DNA of 64,000 nt from Massilia aquatica (GTDB lineage Bacteria; Pseudomonadota; Gammaproteobacteria; Burkholderiales; Burkholderiaceae_D), in the NCBI RefSeq assembly GCF_011682045.1, contig NZ_VVIW01000002.1, forward strand, positions 186,001 through 250,000, read 5' to 3'. A model generated the notes under the pieces. It saw only the letters and a program-made list of their open reading frames with translations, did not search any database and was not told the origin of the DNA. Shown here one piece after another: positions 24,240 through 34,835 of the stretch. Positions within the stretch are counted from its first letter, which is position 1, and every line of letters begins with the position of its first letter. The position numbers and the translations under genes were made by a program.

Positions 24240-24830
24240 TCAATGGGCTTCGTCCAGCAGGCGGCAGACGCCGCCGCGCACCTGGTAGCGCTCGCCCGTG
24301 TAGGGGCAGGTGGCGTCGCCGTCCGCGCCCCTGGGCAGCGCCAGTCGCTCGCCGAAGCGGCCGATCCAGCCGGTCTGGCGCGCCGGCACGCCCGCCATCA
24401 GCGCAAAATCGGGAACGTCGCGCGTGACCACGGCCCCGGCCGCGATGAAGGCGTAGCGGCCGATGGTCACGCCGCACACAATGGTGGCGTTGGCGCCGAT
24501 CGAGGCGCCGCGCTTGACCAGGGTGGGCCGGTAGGCATCCTTGCGCACGATGGCCGCGCGCGGGTTCCAGACATTGGTAAACACCATGCTCGGGCCGCAG
24601 AACACCTCGTCCTCGATGGTCACGGCGTCGTACACCGACACATTGTTCTGGATCTTGCAGCGATCGCCGATCCGCACGTCGTTGCCGACGAATACGTTTT
24701 GCCCCAGGGAACAGCCGGCGCCGATGCGCGCGCCGCCGCACACATGGGCGAAATGCCAGACCCGCGTACCCGCGCCCAGAATGGCGCCGCGGTCGACAAT
24801 GGCGCTCGCTTCGATAATGGCTTGATCCAT
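24240..24830 (-). CDS. wbpD: UDP-2-acetamido-3-amino-glucuronate N-acetyltransferase (WbpD/WlbB-like)
   Basis: 196 residues from ATG 24830, chosen because GGAG lies eight bases upstream; a TTG six bases earlier is possible. It is a left-handed beta-helix built of hexapeptide repeats ([39 protein letters not shown]), with the [28 protein letters not shown] segment typical of WbpD/WlbB enzymes and the catalytic-site Asn/His pattern. A short C-terminal tail, [18 protein letters not shown], resembles the zinc-ribbon-like end of these acetyltransferases. It acetylates the 3-amino group with acetyl-CoA, giving UDP-GlcNAc(3NAc)A. Neighbours supply the preceding steps. Confidence 0.9.
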   Translation of the reverse strand: MDQAIIEASAIVDRGAILGAGTRVWHFAHVCGGARIGAGCSLGQNVFVGNDVRIGDRCKIQNNVSVYDAVTIEDEVFCGPSMVFTNVWNPRAAIVRKDAYRPTLVKRGASIGANATIVCGVTIGRYAFIAAGAVVTRDVPDFALMAGVPARQTGWIGRFGERLALPRGADGDATCPYTGERYQVRGGVCRLLDEAH

Positions 24831-24832
24831 AG

Positions 24833-25894
24833 TCAATACTCCAGAGGCAAGGCGACGCGCTTGCCGTCGCGCGCCGATTTATAGGCGGCAATGAGTACTT
24901 CGAGCGACTTGAGCCCCTCGCGGCCGTCGGTTTCGGGCTCGGCTTCGCCGCGCAGCACCTTGATCACATTGTCGTAATACAGCGGATGGCCGAAACCGTA
25001 GACCGAGGTGGTCTGGTAGCTGGCCTCATGCACGCGCGCATCGTCCTCGTCCGGTTCGGCAAACTCCCAGCGCTGCACTTCATTGACGGCCACCCCGCCG
25101 ATGCGCACCGTGCCGCGCTCGCCCAGGATGGTGATCGAGCCTTCCAGGTTGCGCGGATAGGTCAGCATGGTCACGTTCATCGACCCGAGCGCGCCGTTGC
25201 GCCAGCGCAGGCTGATGACGCCCGTGTCTTCCACCTCGATATCGCGCGCCAGGGTGGCCGTGTAGGCTTGCAGGCTCTCGACCGGGCCGATGATCCAGTC
25301 GATCAGGTCGACGTAGTGGCTGGCCTGGTTCATGAAGGCGCCGCCGTCGTATTCCCAGGTGCCGCGCCACCTGGCGCTGTTGTAATAGTCGTCCGGGCGG
25401 GTCCAGAACACGTTCAGGTTGACCATGTAAATGCGCCCGAAGCGCTTTTTATCGACCGCGCTTTTGAGCAGCTGCAAAGTGGCATTGCGCCGGTTCTGCT
25501 TGACCACGAACATGCGCACCCCGGCCGTGTCGCACGCCGCCACCATGCGCTTGCCGTCTTCCCAGCGCGTGGCCATGGGTTTTTCGGTGATCACATGGCG
25601 CCCGGCCCCGGCGATCTGGACCGCCTGTTCCGGATGCAGGCCGGACGGGGTGCAGATGATGAAGGCGTCGGCGCTGCACCTGGCCAGCATCTCGGCCAAG
25701 GTGCGGTAGGGACGGGCGCCGGTGCGGGCGGCGGCGGCGGCCAGCGCCACCGGGTCGATATCGCACACCCCGGCCAGTTCGCAGCGGTCTTCGTGCTGGG
25801 CGATGGCGTTGAAATGGTTGTTGGCAATGCGCCCGCAGCCGACCAGCGCGAAGCGGATGCGGCGGTCGGTGACGGGGGGCGGGTAGGTACGCAT
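24833..25894 (-). CDS. wbpB: UDP-N-acetylglucosaminuronate 3-dehydrogenase (WbpB/WlbA-like, Gfo/Idh/MocA)
   Basis: 353 residues from ATG 25894, which has GGAGAA just upstream. Rossmann motif [17 protein letters not shown] (about 14-30) binds NAD(H); the EKP motif occurs in [15 protein letters not shown], and the catalytic-region lysine/histidine motif is [43 protein letters not shown] is very characteristic of WbpB/WlbA. It oxidises C3 of UDP-GlcNAcA using bound NAD, giving the 3-keto sugar for the WbpE-like aminotransferase. Its stop falls just before the acetyltransferase start, within the same operon. Confidence 0.9.
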   Translation of the reverse strand: MRTYPPPVTDRRIRFALVGCGRIANNHFNAIAQHEDRCELAGVCDIDPVALAAAAARTGARPYRTLAEMLARCSADAFIICTPSGLHPEQAVQIAGAGRHVITEKPMATRWEDGKRMVAACDTAGVRMFVVKQNRRNATLQLLKSAVDKKRFGRIYMVNLNVFWTRPDDYYNSARWRGTWEYDGGAFMNQASHYVDLIDWIIGPVESLQAYTATLARDIEVEDTGVISLRWRNGALGSMNVTMLTYPRNLEGSITILGERGTVRIGGVAVNEVQRWEFAEPDEDDARVHEASYQTTSVYGFGHPLYYDNVIKVLRGEAEPETDGREGLKSLEVLIAAYKSARDGKRVALPLEY

Positions 25895-25930
25895 GAGGTT
25901 CTCCATTGGCTGTGGTTCAGGCACGGCCGG

Positions 25931-27259
25931 TCAGGCCTTGACCACGTTCGGCATCCGGTCCAGGTAAACGCCCCTGGTGTCGACGATCAGGGCGGCGTGC
26001 TCGGCGATCAGCGCGTAGTCGAAGGCGCTGTGGCTGGTGGCGAGCAGCAGCACGTCGTAGGACGCGATCGACGCCGCCGTCAACGGCACGCTGGCCAGGT
26101 CGAAATGGTGTTCGCGCATCTTTGGAAACACCGGCACGTGCGGGTCGGAATAGTCGACCAGGGCGCCCTTGGCGCGCAGGATTTCCATCAGCTCGACCGA
26201 AGGCGATTCGCGCATGTCTTCGACGTTTTTCTTGTAGGCGATGCCGAGCACCAGCACGCGGCTGCCGCGGATCGAGCGCGAGCGTTCGTTGAGGGCGTCG
26301 GCCAGCTTGCCGATGACCCAGTGCGGCATGTCGCTGTTGATCTCGCCGGCCAGCTCGATGAAGCGCGTGTGCAGGCCGTACTGGCGCGCCTTCCAGGTGA
26401 GATAGAACGGGTCGATCGGAATGCAGTGCCCGCCCAGGCCCGGCCCCGGATAATAGGGCGTGAAGCCGAACGGCTTGGTGGCGGCGGCGCGGATCACCTC
26501 GTGGATATCGATATCCATCTTGTCGGCGATGATCTTCATTTCGTTGACCAGGCCGATATTGACGGCGCGGTGGATGTTTTCGAGCAGCTTGGTCAGCTCG
26601 GCGGCGCGGGTAGAGCTGACCGGCACCACCTGGTCGATGGCCGGGCTGTACAGAGCGACGCCGGCGCGCAGGCAGGCTGGCGTGTCGCCGCCGCACACCT
26701 TGGGAATGGTGCGGGTTTCAAAGTCGGGGTTGCCGGGGTCTTCGCGCTCGGGCGAAAACACCAGGAAGATGTCTTCGCCGACGCTCAAGCCGCGCGCTGC
26801 CAGGCGCGGACGCAGTTCCTCGTCCGTCGTGCCGGGGTAGGTGGTGCTTTCGAGCGAGACCACCTGGCCGGCGCGTACATACGGCAGCAGGGCGTCGGCG
26901 GTGGCCAGCACGAACGACAGGTCCGGCTCGCGGTAGGCACCCAGCGGGGTCGGCACGCAAATGATCAGGGCGTCGGCCTCGGCGGCGCGGGCAAAATCGC
27001 TGGTCGCTTCGAAGCCGGCCGCCAGCGCGGCCCCGATGGCGCTGCTGGAAATATGCTCGATATAGCTGACGCCGGTATTTAAGCGCGTGACCTTGGACGG
27101 ATCGATATCGATGCCGAGCACGCGGAAACCGGCTTCCGAATAACGCAGGCTGAGCGGCAAACCCACATAACCGAGGCCGATAATGCCGATCACGGCAGTC
27201 CGGTTGTCGAGTTTGTCGATCAGCTTCGTCAAATGGCTGCTTGAATGTTGGTCGCGCAT
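25931..27259 (-). CDS. wbpA: UDP-N-acetyl-D-glucosamine 6-dehydrogenase (WbpA-like)
   Basis: 442 residues from ATG 27259 with GGAG nine bases upstream; the frame continues farther upstream without family similarity. N-terminal Rossmann domain [23 protein letters not shown] binds NAD. The catalytic cysteine lies in [14 protein letters not shown], with the [18 protein letters not shown] and family helices before it. C-terminal UDP-binding domain includes [20 protein letters not shown] and [15 protein letters not shown]. It oxidises the C6 alcohol of UDP-GlcNAc to a carboxylate in two steps. Position first among the wbpA-wbpB-wbpD-wbpE set fits the start of the UDP-diacetamido-uronic-acid pathway. 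It could also use UDP-ManNAc or UDP-GalNAc. Confidence 0.9.
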   Translation of the reverse strand: MRDQHSSSHLTKLIDKLDNRTAVIGIIGLGYVGLPLSLRYSEAGFRVLGIDIDPSKVTRLNTGVSYIEHISSSAIGAALAAGFEATSDFARAAEADALIICVPTPLGAYREPDLSFVLATADALLPYVRAGQVVSLESTTYPGTTDEELRPRLAARGLSVGEDIFLVFSPEREDPGNPDFETRTIPKVCGGDTPACLRAGVALYSPAIDQVVPVSSTRAAELTKLLENIHRAVNIGLVNEMKIIADKMDIDIHEVIRAAATKPFGFTPYYPGPGLGGHCIPIDPFYLTWKARQYGLHTRFIELAGEINSDMPHWVIGKLADALNERSRSIRGSRVLVLGIAYKKNVEDMRESPSVELMEILRAKGALVDYSDPHVPVFPKMREHHFDLASVPLTAASIASYDVLLLATSHSAFDYALIAEHAALIVDTRGVYLDRMPNVVKA

Positions 27260-27335
27260 GGATAATATCTCCGTACAGAATCGTGAATGGGGTCCCGATA
27301 AAAACGCAGCCCTGGCGTTTGAGAATGGCCGGTAT

Positions 27336-29318
27336 TTATTCAATGCGGTGCGGCGAGAAATTGCGTAATAATGCCGGCCGGTTTTTGTCAAGCGGCGCCA
27401 CCATCGGCGGCGGAATAACCGGGCGTGCTGCATTTGGCTGCGGGGTATAATCGGATACGATTGCCTTGACCATCGATTCGATCATGCCGCGGTCGTGCGT
27501 ATTGCAGGCAAGCATCAGGCAAGTGATATAGGTGTCGAGCACGCCGGGATCGAGCGCGTGTTCTTTCATGCGCATGATGCGCGGATGGTCGCTTGGAAAA
27601 ACCGTGCCGTCGGTCAGCAATTCCTCGTACAGTTTTTCCCCAGGAAACAAGCCGACAAACTTGAGTCCGATGTCGCCGGCCGGGTTTTGCGCCGTCTTTT
27701 CGGTCAGGCCCGACATCATGATCATGGTGCGCGCCAGGTCGACGATGCGGACCGGCTCGCCCATGTCGAGCACGAACACATCGCCGCCCTTGGCCATGGC
27801 GCCGGCCTGGATCACCAGCTGCGCCGCCTCCGCGATCAGCATGAAATAGCGCGTCACGTCCGGATGGGTGATGGTGAGCGGCCCGCCCTCGGCCAGCTGG
27901 CGCTGGAACAGGGGAATCACCGAGCCGGACGACCCCAGCACATTGCCGAAGCGCACCATGCAAAAGGTCGTTTCCGGCCCGTGCACGGCGGCAGCCGCCT
28001 GGAAGATCAGCTCGGCAATGCGCTTGCTCGCGCCCATGATATTGGTCGGGCGCACCGCCTTGTCGCTGGAAATGAGCACGCAGGTCGGCACCTTGAACTT
28101 GCCTGCGGCGGCGGCGATCACCTGCGAACCGCGCACGTTGTTGCGCAGCCCCGCGACGATGTTGCTCTCGACCAGAGGCACGTGCTTGTAGGCGGCCGCA
28201 TGGTAAATCGTGTCAATCGGGTTTTCCTGGAAGATGCGATCGACCAGGCGCGCGCTGCATACCGAGCCCAGGTGCGCCTTGATGCGCATCTCCGGGTGGC
28301 GCCCGAGCAACTCCTGGCGGATTGTGTACAGCGCGAACTCGGAATGGTCGACCAGGTGCAGCTCGGCCGGCGCCAGGGTGGCGATCTGGCGGCACAGCTC
28401 GCTTCCGATGGAGCCGCCGGCGCCGGTGACCAGCACCCGCTTGCCGCGCACGCAGCGGTCGAACAGGTCGGTGCGCGGCGGTACCGGCTGGCGCCCCAGC
28501 AAGTCCTCGAACTTGAGGTCGCGCACTGCATGTACCGGACTCGCGCCATCGGCCAGGTCGAGCAGGCGGCACAGGATGCGGGTGTTGACGCCCACCATGG
28601 CCAGGCGCTGCATGATTTCGCGCAAGCGCTGCGGCGACACCGACGGCAGCGCAATGATCACCGAGCGCACGCCCAGGCTGCGCACGGTCTCGGCCAGGTT
28701 GCTGGTGTGAAACACCCGGAGGCCGGCGATGGTGCGCTGGTGCAGGGCGCGCTTGTCGTCGAAAAAGCAAACGGGACGGTACTCATTGCTGGTGCGCATG
28801 GTCAGCGCCAGTTGCGCGCCGGGCTCGCCGGCACCGTAGATAGCCACCGCATGATCGGGCTGGGCCGCATCGTTCATCTGCCGGCGCAAGAAGTTGCGCA
28901 CCGTCATGCGCGAGGTGACCACGTACGAAAACGCGATAAACCAGTAAATCACCAGCGCGCTGCGTGGGAAACTCTGGTCGTTCATGCCGATCATGATCAG
29001 ATACACCGACAGGGTCGCCAATGCCAGGGTGCAGCCGGTGACCGCCAGCATGCGCTGGTCGATAAAGCGGATCACCGCGCGGTACAGGTCCGACAGCGAG
29101 AATGCGCCCACCGTCAGCAGCGGCACCAGCACATACGCGGCCAGCGGGTACTGCATGGCCGACGCGGCGTCGCCCACGCGCAGCAGCATCGCCGCCAGAA
29201 AACACAGCGGCAGCGCCAGCAGATCGACCACGACCATCAGCGCGATTTTGGCGGTGCGGTGCATGGTGACCAATTCGGTACAGAATTGGCTGAGCGGTTT
29301 GCGAATAAGCGTCTGCAT
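27336..29318 (-). CDS. Membrane NDP-sugar 4,6-dehydratase (WbpM/CapD-like)
   Basis: 660 residues. Four N-terminal membrane helices (within about 25-140) lead to a CoA-binding-like Rossmann domain ([15 protein letters not shown] about 162-175) and a C-terminal short-chain-dehydrogenase catalytic domain ([17 protein letters not shown] about 297-312; [17 protein letters not shown], in which Met replaces the usual catalytic Tyr as in WbpM/FlaA1 relatives). The family converts UDP-GlcNAc to UDP-4-keto-6-deoxy sugars. It is the first gene of the minus-strand polysaccharide operon, 76 bp ahead of wbpA. Its product could feed the first DegT aminotransferase (15040-16266). In-frame starts are ATG 29318 and ATG 29264; neither has a good ribosome site. 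Confidence 0.88.
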   Translation of the reverse strand: MQTLIRKPLSQFCTELVTMHRTAKIALMVVVDLLALPLCFLAAMLLRVGDAASAMQYPLAAYVLVPLLTVGAFSLSDLYRAVIRFIDQRMLAVTGCTLALATLSVYLIMIGMNDQSFPRSALVIYWFIAFSYVVTSRMTVRNFLRRQMNDAAQPDHAVAIYGAGEPGAQLALTMRTSNEYRPVCFFDDKRALHQRTIAGLRVFHTSNLAETVRSLGVRSVIIALPSVSPQRLREIMQRLAMVGVNTRILCRLLDLADGASPVHAVRDLKFEDLLGRQPVPPRTDLFDRCVRGKRVLVTGAGGSIGSELCRQIATLAPAELHLVDHSEFALYTIRQELLGRHPEMRIKAHLGSVCSARLVDRIFQENPIDTIYHAAAYKHVPLVESNIVAGLRNNVRGSQVIAAAAGKFKVPTCVLISSDKAVRPTNIMGASKRIAELIFQAAAAVHGPETTFCMVRFGNVLGSSGSVIPLFQRQLAEGGPLTITHPDVTRYFMLIAEAAQLVIQAGAMAKGGDVFVLDMGEPVRIVDLARTMIMMSGLTEKTAQNPAGDIGLKFVGLFPGEKLYEELLTDGTVFPSDHPRIMRMKEHALDPGVLDTYITCLMLACNTHDRGMIESMVKAIVSDYTPQPNAARPVIPPPMVAPLDKNRPALLRNFSPHRIE

Positions 29319-29808
29319 GGCTGAAATGGGCGATCAATTAGCGTGGTTTATCTAGTGAATATCATGTGCTGCCGGTTTGGATTGCTCGCGTATTTACATT
29401 CCGATATTAATATAATGCGCCGCTTAGATCACTTATCCACGCGTAAGTTTATTATCCTGCCTGCTTGATGATGTTGATTTGATCATCCTCAACGGCTGAC
29501 TTAGCTTAAAAATTGCCTGTTGGCTTTGATTGGGATTTAGAATGAATTGCAAATGGAAATAATAATTGTCGATGCGTAGAGGAGAAAACGGTGGATTATC
29601 CGAACGGCTGTGGGAAACGGCGCAGCAAACAGCGGGCTGATACATTCGGACCCGGCCGATGCACGCATCGTAAAAGCCGCTAAGTTTGATATAGATCGAC
29701 TCTACCCATCTTTGCGGGAGCATTTTTGCGCGCGCGCGGTCTATTGAATGACGACCGCGCCGCGCACTTCGGGTGTGCCGGTTGGCAAACTATTTCAAGG
29801 AGGAGGAT
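29319..29808. other. 490-bp divergent regulatory region, polysaccharide operon and dnaK
   Basis: Nothing in this stretch looks like a gene. The part at 29340-29560 is clearly AT-rich. On the minus strand a TATATTAATAT tract (plus 29404-29414) is a possible -10 region for the polysaccharide operon; I see no convincing -35. Close to dnaK a perfect 8-bp inverted repeat, GCGCGGTC (29734-29741) and GACCGCGC (29753-29760), would form a leader hairpin about 50 nt before the dnaK start, leaving its ribosome site free. No heat-shock sigma-32 consensus was recognised. Confidence 0.5.
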
Positions 29809-31725
<1,917 letters not shown>

Positions 31726-31837
31726 AATTCTCTGCGGAATGGGCTGGAGCCGGTAAACCGGCATCGTTTGATGCGCTTGGTGACCGCTGTCGGCAGAATC
31801 AATACGATGGAAGCTACCGCACTGTGAAGGAGCCGCC

Positions 31838-32488
31838 ATGGCCGGGCCTGTCGTCATCACGCTCGGCGAGATCGACCAGCTTGCTCCACGCGCACTCCCG
31901 GTCTACCGCATGGCCTTTGGCGAAGAACAGCATTTCCTTGAGCAGTTCGGCATCGCCGCGTCCGCATTGCGCGTGAGCCACTTCATGGCGCAGGTCTTGC
32001 ACGAATCGGCGGCGTTGACGCGCACGGTTGAAAACTTGCGTTACAGCGCGCAGCGCTTGTCGAAGGTGTGGCCGCAGCGTTTTCATCCGCGCGGTCCGCT
32101 CGATCCTGCCGATTACGCCGACGACGAAGTCAGGCTTGCCAATGCGGTGTATGGCGGCCGGCTGGGCAACGACCGTCCCGGAGACGGATATCTTTACCGC
32201 GGTCGTGGATTGTTGCAGCTGACTGGAAAGGACAGCTATGCACAGGCGACTGCAACACTCCAGAGCGTCTATCCGTCGGCGCCCGACTTCGTGGCCGATC
32301 CGGAGGCGGTGCTATCGGCACGCTGGTGTCTGGGCGCGGCGGCGGCAATCTGGACTGCGAAGGAGTGCAACGAAGCGGCCGATGCCAACAACATCGTGCT
32401 GGTGACTACCCGCATCAACGGCGGCACGGTCGGCCTGGCCGAGCGGCGCCGCTGGCTGGCACGCACGCGCGACGTGTGGGGTAACTGA
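31838..32488 (+). CDS. Glycoside hydrolase family 19 (endolysin/chitinase-like)
   Basis: 216 residues with a good ribosome site (AAGGAG) before ATG 31838. The catalytic core of GH19 is clear: [28 protein letters not shown], with the acid Glu56 in HES, and [19 protein letters not shown] further on, both typical of phage-type endolysins and bacterial GH19 proteins. The later [20 protein letters not shown] is also conserved. There is no signal peptide and no cell-wall-binding module, no holin or Rz gene, and no other phage gene, so it is an isolated lysin-like gene. It could be a domesticated prophage endolysin or an antibacterial effector carried by a secretion system; the orphan Hcp at 46.3 kb makes the latter thinkable. 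Confidence 0.82.
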   Translation: MAGPVVITLGEIDQLAPRALPVYRMAFGEEQHFLEQFGIAASALRVSHFMAQVLHESAALTRTVENLRYSAQRLSKVWPQRFHPRGPLDPADYADDEVRLANAVYGGRLGNDRPGDGYLYRGRGLLQLTGKDSYAQATATLQSVYPSAPDFVADPEAVLSARWCLGAAAAIWTAKECNEAADANNIVLVTTRINGGTVGLAERRRWLARTRDVWGN

Positions 32489-32526
32489 AGTTTGGCGAGG
32501 GTAAAGTGGGGCGAGAATCCGCGTCG

Positions 32527-32554
32527 CCCCCGCGCAGGCGCGCGCAGGCGGGGG
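32527..32554. repeat. REP-like palindrome with internal direct repeat
   Basis: Two direct copies of CGCGCAGGCG (32531-32540 and 32541-32550) lie within arms CCCCCGC and GCGGGGG that can pair. It is in the 150-bp gap between two convergent genes and shares the CGCCTGCGCG core (opposite strand) with the palindrome at 12558-12575. Confidence 0.45.
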
Positions 32555-32638
32555 TCCAAGTTCGTTTCGTAGCCAGTGTCTGAAAACGCAAGCGTGTGTC
32601 CGAGCCAGCGTCATTGGTCAGCGCCTGCTACACAACAA

Positions 32639-33727
32639 TCAACGGCTGACCGACCCCGCTGGCCCTTTTGCAACCGCCGTCGCCTTGCCCACAAGCGCCG
32701 CCGGTGGTCCAGGACGCGGCTGCGGCGCGGCCGGCGGCACCACGATATGGTCATTCAAGCGCAAGAACTTGAACCCGGCCAGCTTCATGCCGTTCTTGCC
32801 ATTTCGTTCTTCGCGTGCCGCCGTGCGTGCAAAAAACGCGTCAAAGCTTTCCTCGCGCACTTGTGGCTCGGCCGAATTCAAGAAGTTACGCTGCCCATTC
32901 GCATCGACCACGATCAAACCGACGTGCGACGCCCATAACTTGCCGCCACGCGTGGAAATCACGTTGACCAGATCGCCATCCTGCAATTGACCGACAACAC
33001 TGGCAACCTTGTCCTTGGTCACGTACATTTCCTGGCTCAGTTGCACCGGAGTGCTGCTGGCCGTGTTGTGGCGCATCTTCAGGAATGCCGCGCGGTCGAT
33101 TTTCATGTCGTAGGCCGAGGCGTCCGCGCCGGCCAGCAGCGCGCTGACGTCCGACACCAGCCACGCATTATTGATATTCCAATCCACCTCGGTGTAATGA
33201 TTGCGCGTCGCCACGCCAACCACGCCATCCTTGTAGCGGATGCGTTGCAGCATCCAGAAGAACTCTTCCCACGACTGGCTCAGCGCCATCGCATAGGTGT
33301 GTTCGGCGAACACGACGCAGTCGCTCGCCTGCAGGCTGAACATCGGCAGGTTATCGTGCAGTTCGTACGGATACTCGCCCAGTAAGTTCAATACATACGG
33401 CTGACCGATATTCTTGCGGCCGATTGCGGCGATGCGCTTGCGCAGGTCCGGTTCGGCAGTATGCATATACGCGATGTAACGCCCGACTTCGGCCGGCGTC
33501 ATCTGGTAAATCTGCTTGCGCTGCAATGTGGCGAGGTCGAACGGCGGCGCGGCGGGAGCGGACGGCGCCGCAATCACCGGCGCGGGCGTCGGCGGCGGCA
33601 GGGCCGCCGGTGCAGGTACGGCAGGCGGCGGCACGATGGCCGGCGCTGCCACGGCAGGCGGCGCCGGTGGCGCGCTGGCGCAACCGGCCAGGATGGCACT
33701 AAGTACAACGAGGGGAGCGAGACGCAT
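32639..33727 (-). CDS. DUF1460-type amidase-like lipoprotein (NlpC/P60-like fold)
   Basis: 362 residues. Lipoprotein signal peptide with lipobox ILAGC (Cys16), then a Pro/Ala-rich linker to about residue 62. The main domain matches DUF1460 (N-acetylmuramoyl-L-alanine amidase-like): ELHDNLPMFSLQASDCVVFAEHTYAMAL carries the catalytic Cys137, and GKLWASHVGLIVVDANGQRNFLNSA carries the catalytic His. The family belongs to the NlpC/P60 cysteine-peptidase clan and acts on peptidoglycan fragments at the envelope. A C-terminal Pro-rich tail (APQPRPGPPAALVG) is extra. It is convergent with the GH19 gene. Substrate is unknown; catalytic residues appear intact. Confidence 0.75.
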   Translation of the reverse strand: MRLAPLVVLSAILAGCASAPPAPPAVAAPAIVPPPAVPAPAALPPPTPAPVIAAPSAPAAPPFDLATLQRKQIYQMTPAEVGRYIAYMHTAEPDLRKRIAAIGRKNIGQPYVLNLLGEYPYELHDNLPMFSLQASDCVVFAEHTYAMALSQSWEEFFWMLQRIRYKDGVVGVATRNHYTEVDWNINNAWLVSDVSALLAGADASAYDMKIDRAAFLKMRHNTASSTPVQLSQEMYVTKDKVASVVGQLQDGDLVNVISTRGGKLWASHVGLIVVDANGQRNFLNSAEPQVREESFDAFFARTAAREERNGKNGMKLAGFKFLRLNDHIVVPPAAPQPRPGPPAALVGKATAVAKGPAGSVSR

Positions 33728-34224
33728 CGGGAACCAATCTTGAACGCTAAAGCGACAAGCTAACCGCTGTCACTGCGTTTGACAATGGAAATGTGTTGCG
33801 CGCGCACAAGGAAGTTGCAGCTTGCCGTTCCGGCATTGCAGATAGTGATAGATGAAATGGCATGGGCGCGCCTTCAGCGCGCGGTGTCAGACCTGACACC
33901 AGCTGTTTTTGGAGAAAGCAAAACGGCGTCGATTCGCTGTCGATTGACGGCGGCGCCTCATCGTATAGCGCCCGCAGGTACAGGATCTCTGCGATGGTTC
34001 CTGAAAAGCCCGGACACGATGTTGGCGCAAGTGTGCGCCAACGAACGGTTGGGTTCCAGCTCAGCACTTATGATGAAGCTGTGTGAGTGAGGGGCCCAGC
34101 GGCAAAGTCCAACGGTGACGCCTCCTCAGCAGGTTAGCCGGTCGCCTCGAGGATCGGCACCAATTCTTGACGCCAGCGCATGCAGTGCGCCGGCGGTGAT
34201 CAACAAACGGAAGCGGAGGTCGTC
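33728..34224. other. 497-bp intergenic stretch without a convincing gene
   Basis: Overlapping open frames of about 100 codons occur on both strands (33747-34090), but none has a ribosome site, a recognisable domain or a plausible composition. The stretch contains the perfect palindrome at 33883-33900 and a GGCGCGCC/GCGCGC-rich patch just before it. It lies between the divergent DUF1460 lipoprotein gene and a 52-residue small gene. Confidence 0.5.
33883..33900. repeat. 18-bp palindrome GGTGTCAG-AC-CTGACACC
   Basis: Perfect 8-bp arms around AC, followed by CAGCTGTTTTT-like sequence. It may be a REP-type element, a protein-binding site or, with the T-run that follows at 33906-33910, part of a weak terminator. 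Only this one copy is visible here. Confidence 0.45.
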
Positions 34225-34383
34225 ATGCCTGCCATTAGCCAGCCACCCAAGCATCTCGTGCGCGAATATCTTCAACGCCGCTCGCGCGATCCGAAGCCGC
34301 CGCCATCGCCCGAAGAAATCCGGCGCGAACTCGGATGGGGTTTGCTGCTTCCGGGCTTGAAGTTGGCGCCGGTACGCCGCTGA
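34225..34383 (+). CDS. Small hypothetical protein, 52 residues
   Basis: ATG 34225 is preceded by a good ribosome site (GGAGG at 34215-34219), which is the main reason for believing this short frame. The product is basic and Pro-rich: QPPKHLVREYLQRRSRDPKP, then PPPSPEEIRRELGWGLL. No membrane segment, signal peptide or known domain is visible. The EEIRRELGW end could be a short helix that binds another protein. It is followed after 95 bp by a second small basic protein gene. I do not recognise the family. Confidence 0.55.
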   Translation: MPAISQPPKHLVREYLQRRSRDPKPPPSPEEIRRELGWGLLLPGLKLAPVRR

Positions 34384-34478
34384 CTGCCTCCTGTCCTACA
34401 AGAACCTTGCACTTTGTCCTATTTTTTCTGTAGCATCGTTCTACCATAATCCTAAAAACATCAACACAGGAGTATCAA

Positions 34479-34655
34479 ATGACAAATCGAATCGGTAACA
34501 AAGACATCGCCCAACATCGTGGCAAAGCCGAGAAAAAAGATATCAAGCGCACCAACATCGCGCGCGAAGCCATCAAGAAGGCAATTGCCGCTTCCAAATA
34601 CCGCAATCAGGTCCGCAATCAGCCTGCGCCAGAGGCATTCCTGCCACCGGCCTGA
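34479..34655 (+). CDS. Small basic protein, 58 residues, with its own terminator
   Basis: ATG 34479 has an AGGAG ribosome site six to seven bases upstream, and a strong intrinsic terminator follows 20 bp after the stop, so this is a compact one-gene transcript. The product is Lys/Arg-rich and almost all predicted helix (NKDIAQHRGKAEKKDIKRTN, IAREAIKKAIAASKYRNQVR), ending in a Pro-rich tail. No membrane segment or known domain. Composition suggests nucleic-acid or ribosome binding, but nothing identifies a function. The upstream 95 bp are AT-rich, with CATAAT (34444-34449) as a possible -10 element and a repeated TGTCCTA (about 34392 and 34413). Confidence 0.65.
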   Translation: MTNRIGNKDIAQHRGKAEKKDIKRTNIAREAIKKAIAASKYRNQVRNQPAPEAFLPPA

Positions 34656-34675
34656 TGCCCGCCTGAAGTCACGAC

Positions 34676-34708
34676 AAAAACCCGCACCGGCAACGCTGCG
34701 GGTTTTTT
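34676..34708 (+). terminator. Rho-independent terminator
   Basis: AAACCCGCA (34678-34686) pairs with TGCGGGTTT, closing a ten-base loop and running into TTTTTT. It directly follows the 58-residue small protein gene. Confidence 0.9.
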
Positions 34709-34835
34709 GTTGTCGGTGTGGCGTCAAGGGCGCAATGTGCAGGAATGATTTCATAATTTGCCCATAAGCAATGTCAGACGACAGTGCGCGGCTATGCTGT
34801 TGATTGCAAATTCTTGCATTCAACGGAGTCCACCC

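Noticed and set aside
24986-27082. Open frame of about 700 codons opposite wbpB and wbpA
   Set aside because: Covers two clear enzyme genes on the other strand and has low-complexity composition.
29433-29723. 96-codon minus-strand frame in the dnaK/polysaccharide divergent gap
   Set aside because: No ribosome site, no domain, atypical composition in an AT-rich regulatory stretch.
33747-34090. Overlapping frames of about 100 codons on both strands
   Set aside because: Neither has a ribosome site, signal peptide or recognisable pattern; they overlap each other.
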